DNA of 64,000 bases from assembly GCA_900642245.1 (NCBI GenBank), contig CAAAJI010000023.1, forward strand, positions 185,949 to 249,948, read 5' to 3'. Both the position numbers and the translations under genes were made by a program. The notes beneath the pieces were generated by a model that was not told the DNA's origin, searched no databases, and worked only from the letters and a program-made list of their open reading frames with translations. Shown one piece after another: positions 9,503-18,478 of this stretch (within the stretch, counting starts at the first letter, position 1; each line of letters opens with the position of its first letter). Source of the DNA: Fragilaria radians. Its lineage: Eukaryota > Bacillariophyta > Fragilariophyceae > Fragilariales > Fragilariaceae.

Positions 9503-10774
9503 ATGTCTTCTCTTATTGATGGAAAGCGAATGGAGTATATTCTAGAAAGCTCCTCAACAGAAGATCAAGAGGATGCTGAATTGGAATGCCAGCCCTTTCA
9601 GGTTGCCTTATCGTCGCTGGCGGAATCCGATGTAGCACAATTACGTCAGAGAGGACTCTTGGCCCCTCACAGTCGTGAAGTCTGTCTATTGTACGACGCC
9701 CATGCATCGTATCTTCAGCGTGCTCTCCGAAGAGGAGAGGATTACAAGCTACCTCACTCATTTGTTTCCTTAGATTCCAGTCGACCTTGGATGATTTATT
9801 GGACCTTACATGCATGTGATTTGATTGGATCTCTCCCCGATGAACGTGTAAAGGAAGGGATTGTTTCCACTCTGCAAGCTTGCTGGGATAAAAATACTGG
9901 AGGCTTTGGAGGTGGTCCAGGGCAAATGGCTCATTGTGCGCCAACCTATGCTGCAGTATTATCGTTATGCATCATTGCAACCTGCCCATCTCCAACGAAT
10001 CCTTTGCCGACGTCTGTCACAGAAGCACGAAATTTGTTGACAAAAATCCGAAATCCGTTGCGTCAATGGTATCGAAATTTACAAATGCCAAATAATGGCG
10101 CTTATTGCATGCATATTGGAGGTGAAATGGATGTTCGAGCCACCTATACGGTTGTCTGCTGTTCCAAATTACTCAATATCCTTGATGACACACTTGTCAC
10201 TCCAAATGTGATTCAATATGTTTTGGACTGTCAAACCTACGAAGGTGGATTTGGCGGTGAACCTGGATCAGAAGCTCATGGAGGATATAACTTTTGCGCA
10301 ATGTCAGCCTTACAAATACTTGGATTACTGCAGAGGTGTGATATTGATGCACTTAGTGGGTGGCTGGTGCGTCGGCAAATGTCCTATGAAGGCGGATTTC
10401 AAGGGAGATGTAACAAGCTAGTGGATGGATGTTATTCATTTTGGCAGGGTGCAGCTATTGCGCTATTACAGAGAACTGAATTTGAACGAGATAGCGATAA
10501 CGATTCTTCTATATTGTTATTTCGAGAAGGCATGCTACAACGATACATTCTGCTCTGTGCTCAAGAAATGAACGGAGGATTGCGTGACAAACCATCAGCA
10601 TCTCGAGATTTTTATCATTCATGCTACAATCTCTCTGGACTTTCTATCTCTCAGCACTACGGCACAATTGCCTTCGGGGATAGGTCAGCTTCATTGGTAG
10701 CCAAGACTCACCCTTCGTACAATATTAGAATCGACAGGGTAGAAGAGATCATGAAAATGTTTCATATGGAATAG
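9503..10774 (+). CDS. FNTB: Protein farnesyltransferase beta subunit
   Basis: Intronless ORF of 423 aa from the ATG at 9503; in-frame codons further upstream lack an ATG. The enzyme adds a farnesyl group to the cysteine of CaaX-ending proteins in the cytosol, together with an alpha subunit that is not in this window. Prenyltransferase beta repeats are visible: GGFGGGPGQMAHCAPTYAA, then VRATYTVVCCSKLLNIL, EGGFGGEPGSEAHGGYNFCAM, EGGFQGRCNKLVDGCYSFWQG and NGGLRDKPSASRDFYHSCY. The zinc ligands are present: Asp and Cys in LVDGCYSFW, and His in DFYHSCYNLSGL. The R-x-x-K of QGRCNKLVDG and the C-terminal HPSYNIRIDRV match FNTB rather than the geranylgeranyl enzymes. The length is normal for the family (about 400-440 aa). 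Its stop codon is directly followed by the stop codon of the convergent glycosyltransferase gene. Confidence 0.95.
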   Translation: MSSLIDGKRMEYILESSSTEDQEDAELECQPFQVALSSLAESDVAQLRQRGLLAPHSREVCLLYDAHASYLQRALRRGEDYKLPHSFVSLDSSRPWMIYWTLHACDLIGSLPDERVKEGIVSTLQACWDKNTGGFGGGPGQMAHCAPTYAAVLSLCIIATCPSPTNPLPTSVTEARNLLTKIRNPLRQWYRNLQMPNNGAYCMHIGGEMDVRATYTVVCCSKLLNILDDTLVTPNVIQYVLDCQTYEGGFGGEPGSEAHGGYNFCAMSALQILGLLQRCDIDALSGWLVRRQMSYEGGFQGRCNKLVDGCYSFWQGAAIALLQRTEFERDSDNDSSILLFREGMLQRYILLCAQEMNGGLRDKPSASRDFYHSCYNLSGLSISQHYGTIAFGDRSASLVAKTHPSYNIRIDRVEEIMKMFHME

Positions 10775-12754
10775 CTACGGCCAAAACGATGCTCTTCCTT
10801 TGTCGATTGGCGGGTAATCGCGACACGGGATAACTGATGGCTTATCTCGAAAGTGACAACGAACATCAGGCTGAGATAAACAGCAACCATTTGCATCGCC
10901 ACCTAATTGATCTAAAGTTTTCAATGAGCATCTGGAATCAAAGTACCAAAGGCCGAGTTGCTCGAAAAACTTTTTTTTGTTCACTTTGCTTTCTGTCCAG
11001 GACATGTGAAATATGAAAGGCTTCTGTTTGCCATCAAGGTATTCTCTCATAAATGGTCTTCTGTTGTGAAAGTGGTATCCACCTGGAAATTCATCCTGGT
11101 CGCGACTTAGGATCTTCACCGTCAGTCCATACATACTTGTGTGTTCGTTTAAAACAGAGATGAGTGCAATCTGATGAGAATGTGATCCAAGGATCAAATC
11201 GCCATTCATCAATACTGCATTAAAGAAGTACTTAGTGCGAGGGTTGTTTCGCACATAGTAAAAACCAGTGTTTGCAGAATAGGGTGCGTAAAATGCTGCA
11301 TGATTACCATCGTCCTGAAAATAAAGGTCGAAGTTATACCATGGATGGTTTTGATCGTGGAAAAAAGTCAAAGGGTCCTTGAACCAAACCAAGTCTACAT
11401 CTTGGAATAAGAAATCATAAGATAGCATTCCCATCATTTGAACACAATAGACCTTTGCCAACATCATTCTAGTAAACTTTGCATCAGCATAACGTCTAGC
11501 GGCTTCTTTCGGCATTGCTCCAAAAGTCTTTCAAAAAGGCAAAGGGGTTAGAAAAATGGACAGAGGAAGAATGACTCGAAATTTGAAACTTACTTCTTCA
11601 TCATACCAAACTGTTATTCCCAGACTTTCAGCAAGTTCCTTGGTCTCAAGATCTGTCGCAAACAGAAGTATGTGCGACAAATCAATTTGCCTGGAATATG
11701 CATTACAGACAAAATTAATTAGTAGATCTGACTGCCCAAAGTTACACACCATAACTACTACTGTGTTACTATCGCCCGCAACTTTTTTTGCCACCGGGTC
11801 CAAGCGCTCCAAAACGTCAGGAAGGTTCTCTAAATAGGGAGCTAGTGTTTTCCAATATTCCAGAGAATGATGGGATGGAGGCGGTTTCGCTGATTTCCTC
11901 CCGTTTCCTTGTGCTCCCCTTTCCACCAAGCGAAGCGGCGAATCCCTATTGACAGGTCCACTCATAGGTAAACGCATATACTTTTGTATATGAAAACCTT
12001 CATATTGTCCCAGCATAGCCCAACACTGAGCCCGTTTGCTTTTGAAATCGGTGAGAATAATATTTAAGAAGTCGCAATTTTCGGTAGCCTCCAGGGCAGA
12101 TCGTGTCACAGGAATATCCCCTTGTTTTCGAGCGGCGTGAGCTATAGTTCGATCCTTTGGAAGAGATAGATCTCGATTGTAGAGTAAGAGAACATGCTCA
12201 TTTCCTTGCGTTGTTGGATCGAATGGCACACCAATGTCGAATGTCTTGGTAAAGTTGTCGCGATCAATTAAAATTTGACCATGTGCAAATTTGGATACTG
12301 AATCAGGAAATCTTGCTCCCTGAAACGACAGCGAAATAGATTCTAACTTTGCTGGAGAAATTCCTCTTCGAAGAGCAACTTCTCTCACTCTGGTGAGCTC
12401 TTAATATTTAAAGAACAAAATAAGTTAATCAATAAGCCAGTGACTAGACGACATGGACACATCACGATTGTGTTTGCTCAACATAAACGAAAAGAACTAA
12501 CCTCGATTCAGTCGATCACGATCAGCAATAAGCGTCGCTGTGTCACGGTCACATAATGCTTTGCCTTGGTTCATACCGCTGTGCATCCCTGTTATGTTGC
12601 CGAGCAGGAAACTCATTCCACCAACCACCGCACAGAAAAGTAAATTCATCATACCGAAAGGTTTTCGAGGAGAAGACATCATTGGAGTTGTCGTCGCTTG
12701 AGATTTCCGACGTGATATCTTTGATTTCTCTGTCTCTCCCCGACCGGTAGCCAT
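10775..12754 (-). CDS. Nucleotide-diphospho-sugar transferase family protein (type II membrane)
   Basis: Three exons (12754-12502, 12399-11594, 11527-10775) join cleanly, with split codon GAG after exon 1 and phase 0 after exon 2, across introns of 102 and 66 nt. They give 603 aa. A cytosolic Ser/Lys-rich N-terminus is followed by one signal-anchor helix (residues about 35-57, MMNLLFCAVVGGMSFLLGNI), the topology of Golgi glycosyltransferases. The middle contains VVVMVCNFGQSDLLINFVCNA and a switch to SLGITVWYDEE. The catalytic-looking core is MLAKVYCVQMMGMLSYDFLFQDVDLVWFKDPL, where DVD is the DxD motif of the PF03407 family, followed by NTGFYYVRNN. The C-terminal part ends with a Cys-rich tail. 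Donor, acceptor and linkage specificity cannot be read from sequence. The start is the first ATG before the anchor. Confidence 0.85.
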
Positions 12755-12771
12755 TTAATATTGATTGTTGT

Positions 12772-14112
12772 CTTGTTTCTCTCAGAATAGATTTGAGACA
12801 CCCTCTTTTCTCCTTTTCAAAAATTACAACAATCAACTTTGTCAGTAATCCGTTGATAGACAGACCAATGACAAAACTCACCTCCGCTTTAAATTTTTTG
12901 CTTAAATCTACCGGTAGCCTTGCCATTAGGGACTTACTTTCTGGCTAGCACAGCACAAACCAAAATACGTGCAAGAAAATAAGCTTGGCTAAAATGTATA
13001 CATGCTTATCAGGGGAATGGCAACCAAGATACATAGTGAGTTAAAGGTGAGAATAAGCACGTACCGCCCACCAATAGGCCTAGAGAATGTATGTTGGTAG
13101 ATCAGATGGAATCATCAACGCACGAAATAATGGTTGCTAAGGTAACAAGGGATTCTAACTACTCAGCAATGTTAACATATGGCTGTATGTGTATACCACT
13201 TCACGCAGTACACATACATGCAAAGATTTTGATTCATTTGTAGGTAAAATGAGAATCAACATTTTAAATTATCTTGATTACAGAGGTAGATTTACCAATA
13301 ATGCATTTATCAATACGCCTGCAATCAAATGTCAGGGACTCATCACCTTTTGTAGAGTGCATGCTCACTTTGAAAATGGTATTGCAGCAAAGCGTCTCAG
13401 GGACCTCAAAGACAGAACGCAAACAAAGGATCATGCATTCCAAAAATAACTGCTTTTGGAAAATACAAGAATAAGTAGTAAGACTAAAAACAAATCTACA
13501 GCCTATTTTTAAGACATGTATTGTCACTTCACATGCTAACATAGCAAAATTCAATGCCCTGAACTATTGAAAAACGTCCAACTACCTCATTTTAATTTCA
13601 ATCGCTCCAAACAAGCGATATTCCCGGATCAAATGGAAAGTTCAACCCAATTGAACTAAATTCAATTGCGAAACAAAGTCAATTGCAATCAGATATTCTG
13701 GCTGACTGGATTTTATGACAAAGTATGTCATCCGCCTGTGGGAAGGGTATTACCGGTAATCATTACAGAAATAGAAAATCATTTTTTCTATTTTCCTTTA
13801 TTCTATTGCATATTTATAGAATGAAATCTAGCGCCAAAAATAGCTGAAGGGAAAACACATTTATTGATGGATGTCTATTAACCGTTGACCTGAGAGTTTT
13901 CAGATGATTATTGACTCCCATTCACTTTCCATCGCATCTCTTTGACAAATACTTCACTAAAATCTTTCACGTCAGTTTGGCTGGAGGCATCCTAATATTC
14001 TTAAATCTAGCACTATCATGAAAATTGAAATTTCATCTCAGTTGTGGCATGATGTTATAATTCAAAGCAAAAAGGTCTTTCTTATGGATGTTTCGGAACA
14101 TTGTTTGCAGTT
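12772..14112. other. Intergenic spacer
   Basis: It lies between the divergent start of the sugar transferase and the 3' end of the WD40 gene. Overlapping small ORFs at 13189-13554 occur on both strands and look like chance. No tRNA, repeat or conserved motif was recognised. Confidence 0.5.
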
Positions 14113-15453
14113 TTAAATTCCCAAGTCACCAGTAATTTGAAGCACTAGTAATTTTCCATCCTCGCCACCGGTGTAGAATGTGTTTGCTGGGCCTTCCGTA
14201 ATTGTCTTGACAGCTCCATAGTGACCTGTGGTGAATTGTGGCATCAACGTGAAAATTAAGGAGAAGGCCGGTGCCTTGGAGGTTTGCATGAGATTTCGGA
14301 CCATAATATGCCCCGACTCCAATCCAATAAGTAAAATTGGATTATTAGCCAGGTCCTGAGAGATAGCCATACTAACAACTCCAGCTTGATGGTCCTCGCT
14401 AGCGACGCAATCACCGTTTGCACCATTCCAAGCTTTGATAGTTCCGTCGAGACTTGAGCTCAAAACAAAGGTACCCGCTCCAGGCATTTCAAACGTAAGG
14501 AGCCCTGTCACTGCGCTAGAGTGACCAGAGGGAATTCCATTTGTGACGGTGTTTTGAGTGATTAGGTATTTACTTTCTCCAGTTGTAAAGTCCCAAAGAC
14601 GAATTGAAAAATCAATGGAAGAGGACCAGACCATTTTTTGGTTGACGACAACAATGCCTGTAATCTCACGTGCATGTCCCAGGATTGTGGTTTGGAGAGC
14701 AAAGACTCCCGGTTCGGCATACTTCCATATTCGAATGACCCCATATCGATCACCACTTAAGATGACATCTCCTTGATGGATGGCCAAGTGAGAAACGCAC
14801 GAGGCATGTGCGAATGGTATCTGGGGGTGAACATGGAACTCCAGTGGTGGCAAAGTTGGATTAACAAGATTCCATGCATGAATCATGCCAACTTGAGCAT
14901 TTCCTGGTAAAGATGAAGAGACAGCCTCGAAGCCACAGAAAAGGAAATTGGACGCCACAACGATACACTCAACCTTACCACCACCCATATTATGTTCAAA
15001 TTCCTTCGAGAATGTAGCCCCCTGTGTATTCCAAAGTCTCCAGTAGCCGTCATGGCTTCCTGTGAAGATCTTAATGCTTCCCTGTGTTTCCCAAATACTA
15101 ACAGCTGAGACGACAGAGCTCTTATTGTTTGTAGAGTTATTCCCGTGTGGATGATCATGTTTGTTGCTATGGGTAGTACTTCCATCATTTCGATCTGCAG
15201 GAAGTGGTCCAGATGCATCTAATCGTGCGTATAGTCTCACAACATGAGCATAGGGGCATGAATTCCCATTTTGGCAATTTCCCTTTACGAAATGTCCGCA
15301 TGGCCTTAAACGAGCTTTGGGACCAAAGGATCCTGATGCGTTCGAGTCACCCGCAGCACCTCGTCCATTATTCCCTCCTCGGCCTCTTCCCCCGCCACCG
15401 CGGCCTCTACCACCCCTAGTGTTTCCTCCAAAGTGATGATTGTTGTTCGACAT
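14113..15453 (-). CDS. CCCH zinc-finger / WD40-repeat protein (ZFWD type)
   Basis: Intronless, 446 aa from the ATG at 15453 (upstream codons have no ATG). The N-terminus is an RGG-rich low-complexity tract (GGNTRGGRGRGGGGRGRGG), typical of RNA-binding proteins. Next is one CCCH finger with spacing C-x7-C-x5-C-x3-H (PCGHFVKGNCQNGNSCPYAH), residues about 52-71. The rest, about residues 110-440, forms WD40 blades with endings such as DGYWRLWN, YGVIRIWKY, DFSIRLWDF, DGTIKAWNG and DGKLLVLQI, consistent with one seven-bladed propeller. This is the architecture of plant ZFWD proteins, which are thought to act in RNA metabolism; the exact role is unknown. Its promoter is shared with the rhamnosyltransferase and is disturbed by the duplication and N gap. 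Confidence 0.85.
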   Translation of the reverse strand: MSNNNHHFGGNTRGGRGRGGGGRGRGGNNGRGAAGDSNASGSFGPKARLRPCGHFVKGNCQNGNSCPYAHVVRLYARLDASGPLPADRNDGSTTHSNKHDHPHGNNSTNNKSSVVSAVSIWETQGSIKIFTGSHDGYWRLWNTQGATFSKEFEHNMGGGKVECIVVASNFLFCGFEAVSSSLPGNAQVGMIHAWNLVNPTLPPLEFHVHPQIPFAHASCVSHLAIHQGDVILSGDRYGVIRIWKYAEPGVFALQTTILGHAREITGIVVVNQKMVWSSSIDFSIRLWDFTTGESKYLITQNTVTNGIPSGHSSAVTGLLTFEMPGAGTFVLSSSLDGTIKAWNGANGDCVASEDHQAGVVSMAISQDLANNPILLIGLESGHIMVRNLMQTSKAPAFSLIFTLMPQFTTGHYGAVKTITEGPANTFYTGGEDGKLLVLQITGDLGI

Positions 15454-15843
15454 GATACGAACGCCACTCCAATGCAACCATGAATGTCGTAAATTCAAAG
15501 GGGGCAATACTACTACTATTCTACTACTACCAGTACAAATACTACTACTACTACTTTTTGACTAAGGAGTTAGTAAGTGTGACTTGACACCTGATACTAT
15601 ACTTTACATCACCGTACAAATACTTCCACACCATGACAGATTGGTTCCAGACAACAGAAAGACTGATAGATCCTGAGCAATGACTGCTTTCCATCTGCAT
15701 CATACACGTCAAAGATCGAAGTTAATACTTTTATTTCCATGGATTGCATTGTCATGTCTATTCCTCTGGCTATGCTCCATAGTTGTGTTTCTTTACGGAG
15801 TGAATGATCCCATATCCCTGGGTTTATTCTATCATCCAGAGAA
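15440..15843. repeat. Direct repeat copy A flanking the assembly gap
   Basis: About 404 bases nearly identical to 15864-16259, with scattered substitutions and a few small indels. It holds the first codons of the WD40 gene, its divergent promoter, and a truncated copy of the first 54 codons of the rhamnosyltransferase (ATG at 15680) that runs into the N gap. It could be a true tandem duplication or two alleles placed end to end by the assembler. Confidence 0.85.
15508..15556. repeat. ACT trinucleotide microsatellite
   Basis: Runs of ACT/CTA triplets lie in the 5' region of the WD40 gene. The matching stretch in copy B (about 15930-15975) is shorter, so the tract has changed length between the two copies. 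Confidence 0.8.
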
Positions 15844-15863
15844 NNNNNNNNNNNNNNNNNNNN
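15844..15863. other. Assembly gap (20 N)
   Basis: Exactly 20 N bases, a round number that suggests a scaffolding placeholder rather than a measured gap. Near-identical sequence lies on both sides. Confidence 0.98.
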
Positions 15864-16259
15864 TTGTTGTTCGACATGATACGAACGCCACTCCAATTCA
15901 ACCATGAAATATCGTAAATTCAAATAGGGCAATACTACTACTATTCTACTACTAACAGTACAAATACTACTACTTTGTGACAAGGAGTTAGTAAGTGTGA
16001 CTTGACACCTGATACTATACTTTACATCACCGTACAAATACTTCCACACCATGACAGATTGGTTCCAGACAACAGAAAGACTGATAGATCCTGAGCAATG
16101 ACTGCTTTCCATCTGCATCATACACGTCAAAGATCAAAGTTAATACTTTTATTTCCATGGATTGCATTGTCATGTCTATTCCTCTGGCTATGCTCCATAG
16201 TGGTGTTTCTTTACGGCGTGAAGGATCCCATATCCCTGGGTTTATTCTATCATCAAGAA
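15864..16259. repeat. Direct repeat copy B flanking the assembly gap
   Basis: Second copy of the shared promoter segment. It carries the start of the intact rhamnosyltransferase gene (ATG 16098) and, on the minus strand, only the first few codons of the WD40 gene before the N gap. Confidence 0.85.
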
Positions 16260-17288
16260 AAGTTTTGGGATTCCAAAGTCCTACATGTAGTCTTGACACG
16301 CTTTATGCAAGATCAACCGAATTTAGTGCATCTGGCTCGTGCTCGATTATTACTCTTTCAAACCGTTTGTCTGCCATCCATGATACAACAATCGACATCT
16401 CAATTTCTTTGGATCATTCTTACCGATCCAAATTTAGATCTGGAAATACGAAGGACCTTATGTGAAATCGTAAAGCCATATCCGAATTTTATTATATTGG
16501 GAACCAATCGTCAAATTCAAGGGGAAACCTTCCGATCTTCGTTAGGACAACATTTTCTACAAGTACCATTATTCTCGGGAAGTATCGTCAAACTTCGACA
16601 AGCCTATCTGATACGAGATTCTATTCCATTGTTGCAGACACGGCTTGATGCCGATGACGCACTTCATAAAGATTATTTGGAACTTTTGCAATTAGAAGCA
16701 CTCAAACTCTTTTATTCGGAGAAGCGAGATAATCTACGGTCCTTGGGGGATAAAAATAGCGATGTCCAATGGTATTTTTGGTGTACTCAGCGTCATGTCG
16801 AATGGTATGCAAATTCCGACATTTGGAACACTGTCGAACATTCTCGTTTGTGCGTCACACCTGGGTTGACTGTAGGGATGGCCCCTACCGCAACCTTCTT
16901 TCGAAGCTCACCACCTCTGGATCTGGCACATGATGTATTGTTCAAGACTCTTCTAGCGACGTCTCCAGATTGCGGGATCCCATCCTGCATTCGAATGATT
17001 CATGAATTACCTCTTGGTGCTGTCCGAACTCGCACTTGGACCTCAGCTGGAATGATGAATATCCTACTGCCGTCAACAAAAAGTCGATCTTCTCAAGAAA
17101 GCATTCAAAAATTATGCCATTTATATTTTGGTATTGAATCATTACAACCAGTTCAGACTTATCTACAAACTCATCTAGTCGAAATAGCGGAAGATAATTT
17201 AAAAGGGCAATGTACTCCAGGACATTCTTGCAAGGAGAAATCAGCACAAACTCTACAGAAACTGATCTCGAAGGGGGAGCGAAGGTAA
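16098..17288 (+). CDS. Putative rhamnosyltransferase (PF11316-like), type II membrane protein
   Basis: Intronless, 396 aa. A basic N-terminus (HHTRQRSK) is followed by a strong signal anchor (residues about 16-42, LILLFPWIALSCLFLWLCSIV), placing the enzyme in the Golgi lumen. The lumenal part reads HVVLTRFMQDQPNLVHLARARLLLF and FLWIILTDPNLD, then a catalytic-looking TRLDADDALHKDYLELLQ near residues 196-213 (acidic D-x-DD, the donor/metal site of this family). It ends with KEKSAQTLQKLISKGERR. PF11316 members are annotated as putative rhamnosyltransferases, common in bacteria and diatoms, but the true sugar is uncertain. A 54-codon copy of its 5' end sits 418 bases upstream before the N gap. 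Confidence 0.75.
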   Translation: MTAFHLHHTRQRSKLILLFPWIALSCLFLWLCSIVVFLYGVKDPISLGLFYHQEKFWDSKVLHVVLTRFMQDQPNLVHLARARLLLFQTVCLPSMIQQSTSQFLWIILTDPNLDLEIRRTLCEIVKPYPNFIILGTNRQIQGETFRSSLGQHFLQVPLFSGSIVKLRQAYLIRDSIPLLQTRLDADDALHKDYLELLQLEALKLFYSEKRDNLRSLGDKNSDVQWYFWCTQRHVEWYANSDIWNTVEHSRLCVTPGLTVGMAPTATFFRSSPPLDLAHDVLFKTLLATSPDCGIPSCIRMIHELPLGAVRTRTWTSAGMMNILLPSTKSRSSQESIQKLCHLYFGIESLQPVQTYLQTHLVEIAEDNLKGQCTPGHSCKEKSAQTLQKLISKGERR

Positions 17289-17485
17289 CCGCAAAAAAGG
17301 CGTGCAGTTGACAAGAAATGAATGCAGTTTTTGCTGACGAAAATCCTGGATTACGTTGATACTTGCCAATTACAATTTGAACACCAAATTTTACTAGATT
17401 CAATAGACAATACTTACTGTACATTAGTGAAAACCTTTACTTTAATTGCATGAAAATTGCCGTTTCGAAAATTATTCAGCAGCTG

Positions 17486-18469
17486 CTATCGGTGCTTTCT
17501 CCCAAAGGATATTTTACTAGGGACAGATAATGTTCTTATCCCTTCCGATAACATTTCCATGATTTTCCCATCATCAGGTGCAGGACTTGGTTGTATTGGG
17601 ATTGTACCGATATCTGTGTGCTGAAAGTCGCATCGGGAACCTCGATAACATCCTTCGGCAGAACCAAAAAATCTACAAGGGATCCTCGAACGTTTCAAGG
17701 CTTGCCGTTCTCGTCGTTTGCGAAGTTTTTCATCACTTTTATTATTTGACAAACTTTGCGTTTCCTCCACGACACGACATAATAAAGGGTTATTGCTAGC
17801 TATCATCATGACATTATCATCATATCCTTCTTCAAATATGGAAGAATCCTTCATTTCTCTAGCAGGCGTCGTATTACTATTCGTTAACGATCTATTTTGG
17901 GAGAGCTTTGGAGATTTACGTTGTTTCGCTTGAGGAACAAATCGAAACCATTTAGGATATCCATGTTCTTCTGTAAGATGAGAAAGTCGTGCTTTTACTG
18001 AAACAAAATCTTCCTCACAAACCCAACATTTGTAGAATGCTTTTCTGCGTTCAACAGCCGTAGCAAAGTATGAATCATGGGCTTCCTCAAGATGCCGATC
18101 TAACCATGAATTCGAGGAAAAGATCGATGCACATATTCCACATTGAAAAATATGGGATTCCTCATAATGCGATTCGCAATCAGATAGAGTACAGAATCGT
18201 TTTGAACAACCGGGAACTCCACATGGATATAACAAGACAGCCATCTTTTTGGATTTTTTCTTTTGCTGGTCGATCGTTTTGGATTTTTTCTTTTGCTGGT
18301 CGATCGTTTTGGATTCCATCGTCACATTGACGGATTCTTCAACGTAGGGTATTGTCACACATCCCTCATTTCTCCATGATACTTGATATCCCTTATGAAA
18401 GAACGGATCATTGACATCTAGCCGTGGACGTGTACAACATGGATCGATGTCTTTCTCTAAAGATTTCAT
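17486..18469 (-). CDS. ZNF511-like C2H2 zinc-finger protein with C-terminal CCCH finger
   Basis: Intronless, 327 aa from the ATG at 18469. Three C2H2 fingers occupy residues about 80-165: CGVPGCSKRFCTLSDCESHYEESH, then CGICASIFSSNSWLDRHLEEAH, then CWVCEEDFVSVKARLSHLTEEH. They are followed by YPKWFRF, the order and spacing seen in ZNF511. Near residue 270 a CCCH finger follows (CRFFGSAEGCYRGSRCDFQH; C-x8-C-x5-C-x3-H). That suggests nucleic-acid, probably RNA, binding in the nucleus (inference). A basic segment LRKRRERQALKRSR just before the CCCH finger resembles a nuclear import signal. Residues about 54-73 contain a perfect ten-residue tandem repeat SKTIDQQKKK from a 30-bp DNA duplication. 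The partner is unknown. Confidence 0.75.
   Translation of the reverse strand: MKSLEKDIDPCCTRPRLDVNDPFFHKGYQVSWRNEGCVTIPYVEESVNVTMESKTIDQQKKKSKTIDQQKKKSKKMAVLLYPCGVPGCSKRFCTLSDCESHYEESHIFQCGICASIFSSNSWLDRHLEEAHDSYFATAVERRKAFYKCWVCEEDFVSVKARLSHLTEEHGYPKWFRFVPQAKQRKSPKLSQNRSLTNSNTTPAREMKDSSIFEEGYDDNVMMIASNNPLLCRVVEETQSLSNNKSDEKLRKRRERQALKRSRIPCRFFGSAEGCYRGSRCDFQHTDIGTIPIQPSPAPDDGKIMEMLSEGIRTLSVPSKISFGRKHR
18247..18306. repeat. Perfect 30-bp tandem duplication inside the ZNF511-like gene
   Basis: Two identical 30-base units (18247-18276 and 18277-18306) keep the frame and encode the doubled SKTIDQQKKK. Their identity implies a recent event or a length polymorphism. Confidence 0.95.
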
Positions 18470-18478
18470 CCACTCCAC

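Noticed and set aside
12549..12926. 125-codon minus ORF overlapping the sugar-transferase start
   Set aside because: It overlaps exon 1 in another frame, and the exon-1 frame encodes a convincing signal anchor that splices in frame.
13189..13554. Overlapping small ORFs on both strands
   Set aside because: No motif, codon pattern or neighbour supports them; mutual overlap suggests chance.
15680..15843. Second rhamnosyltransferase gene
   Set aside because: Only the first 54 codons are present before the N gap, and they duplicate the intact gene; treated as part of the repeat.
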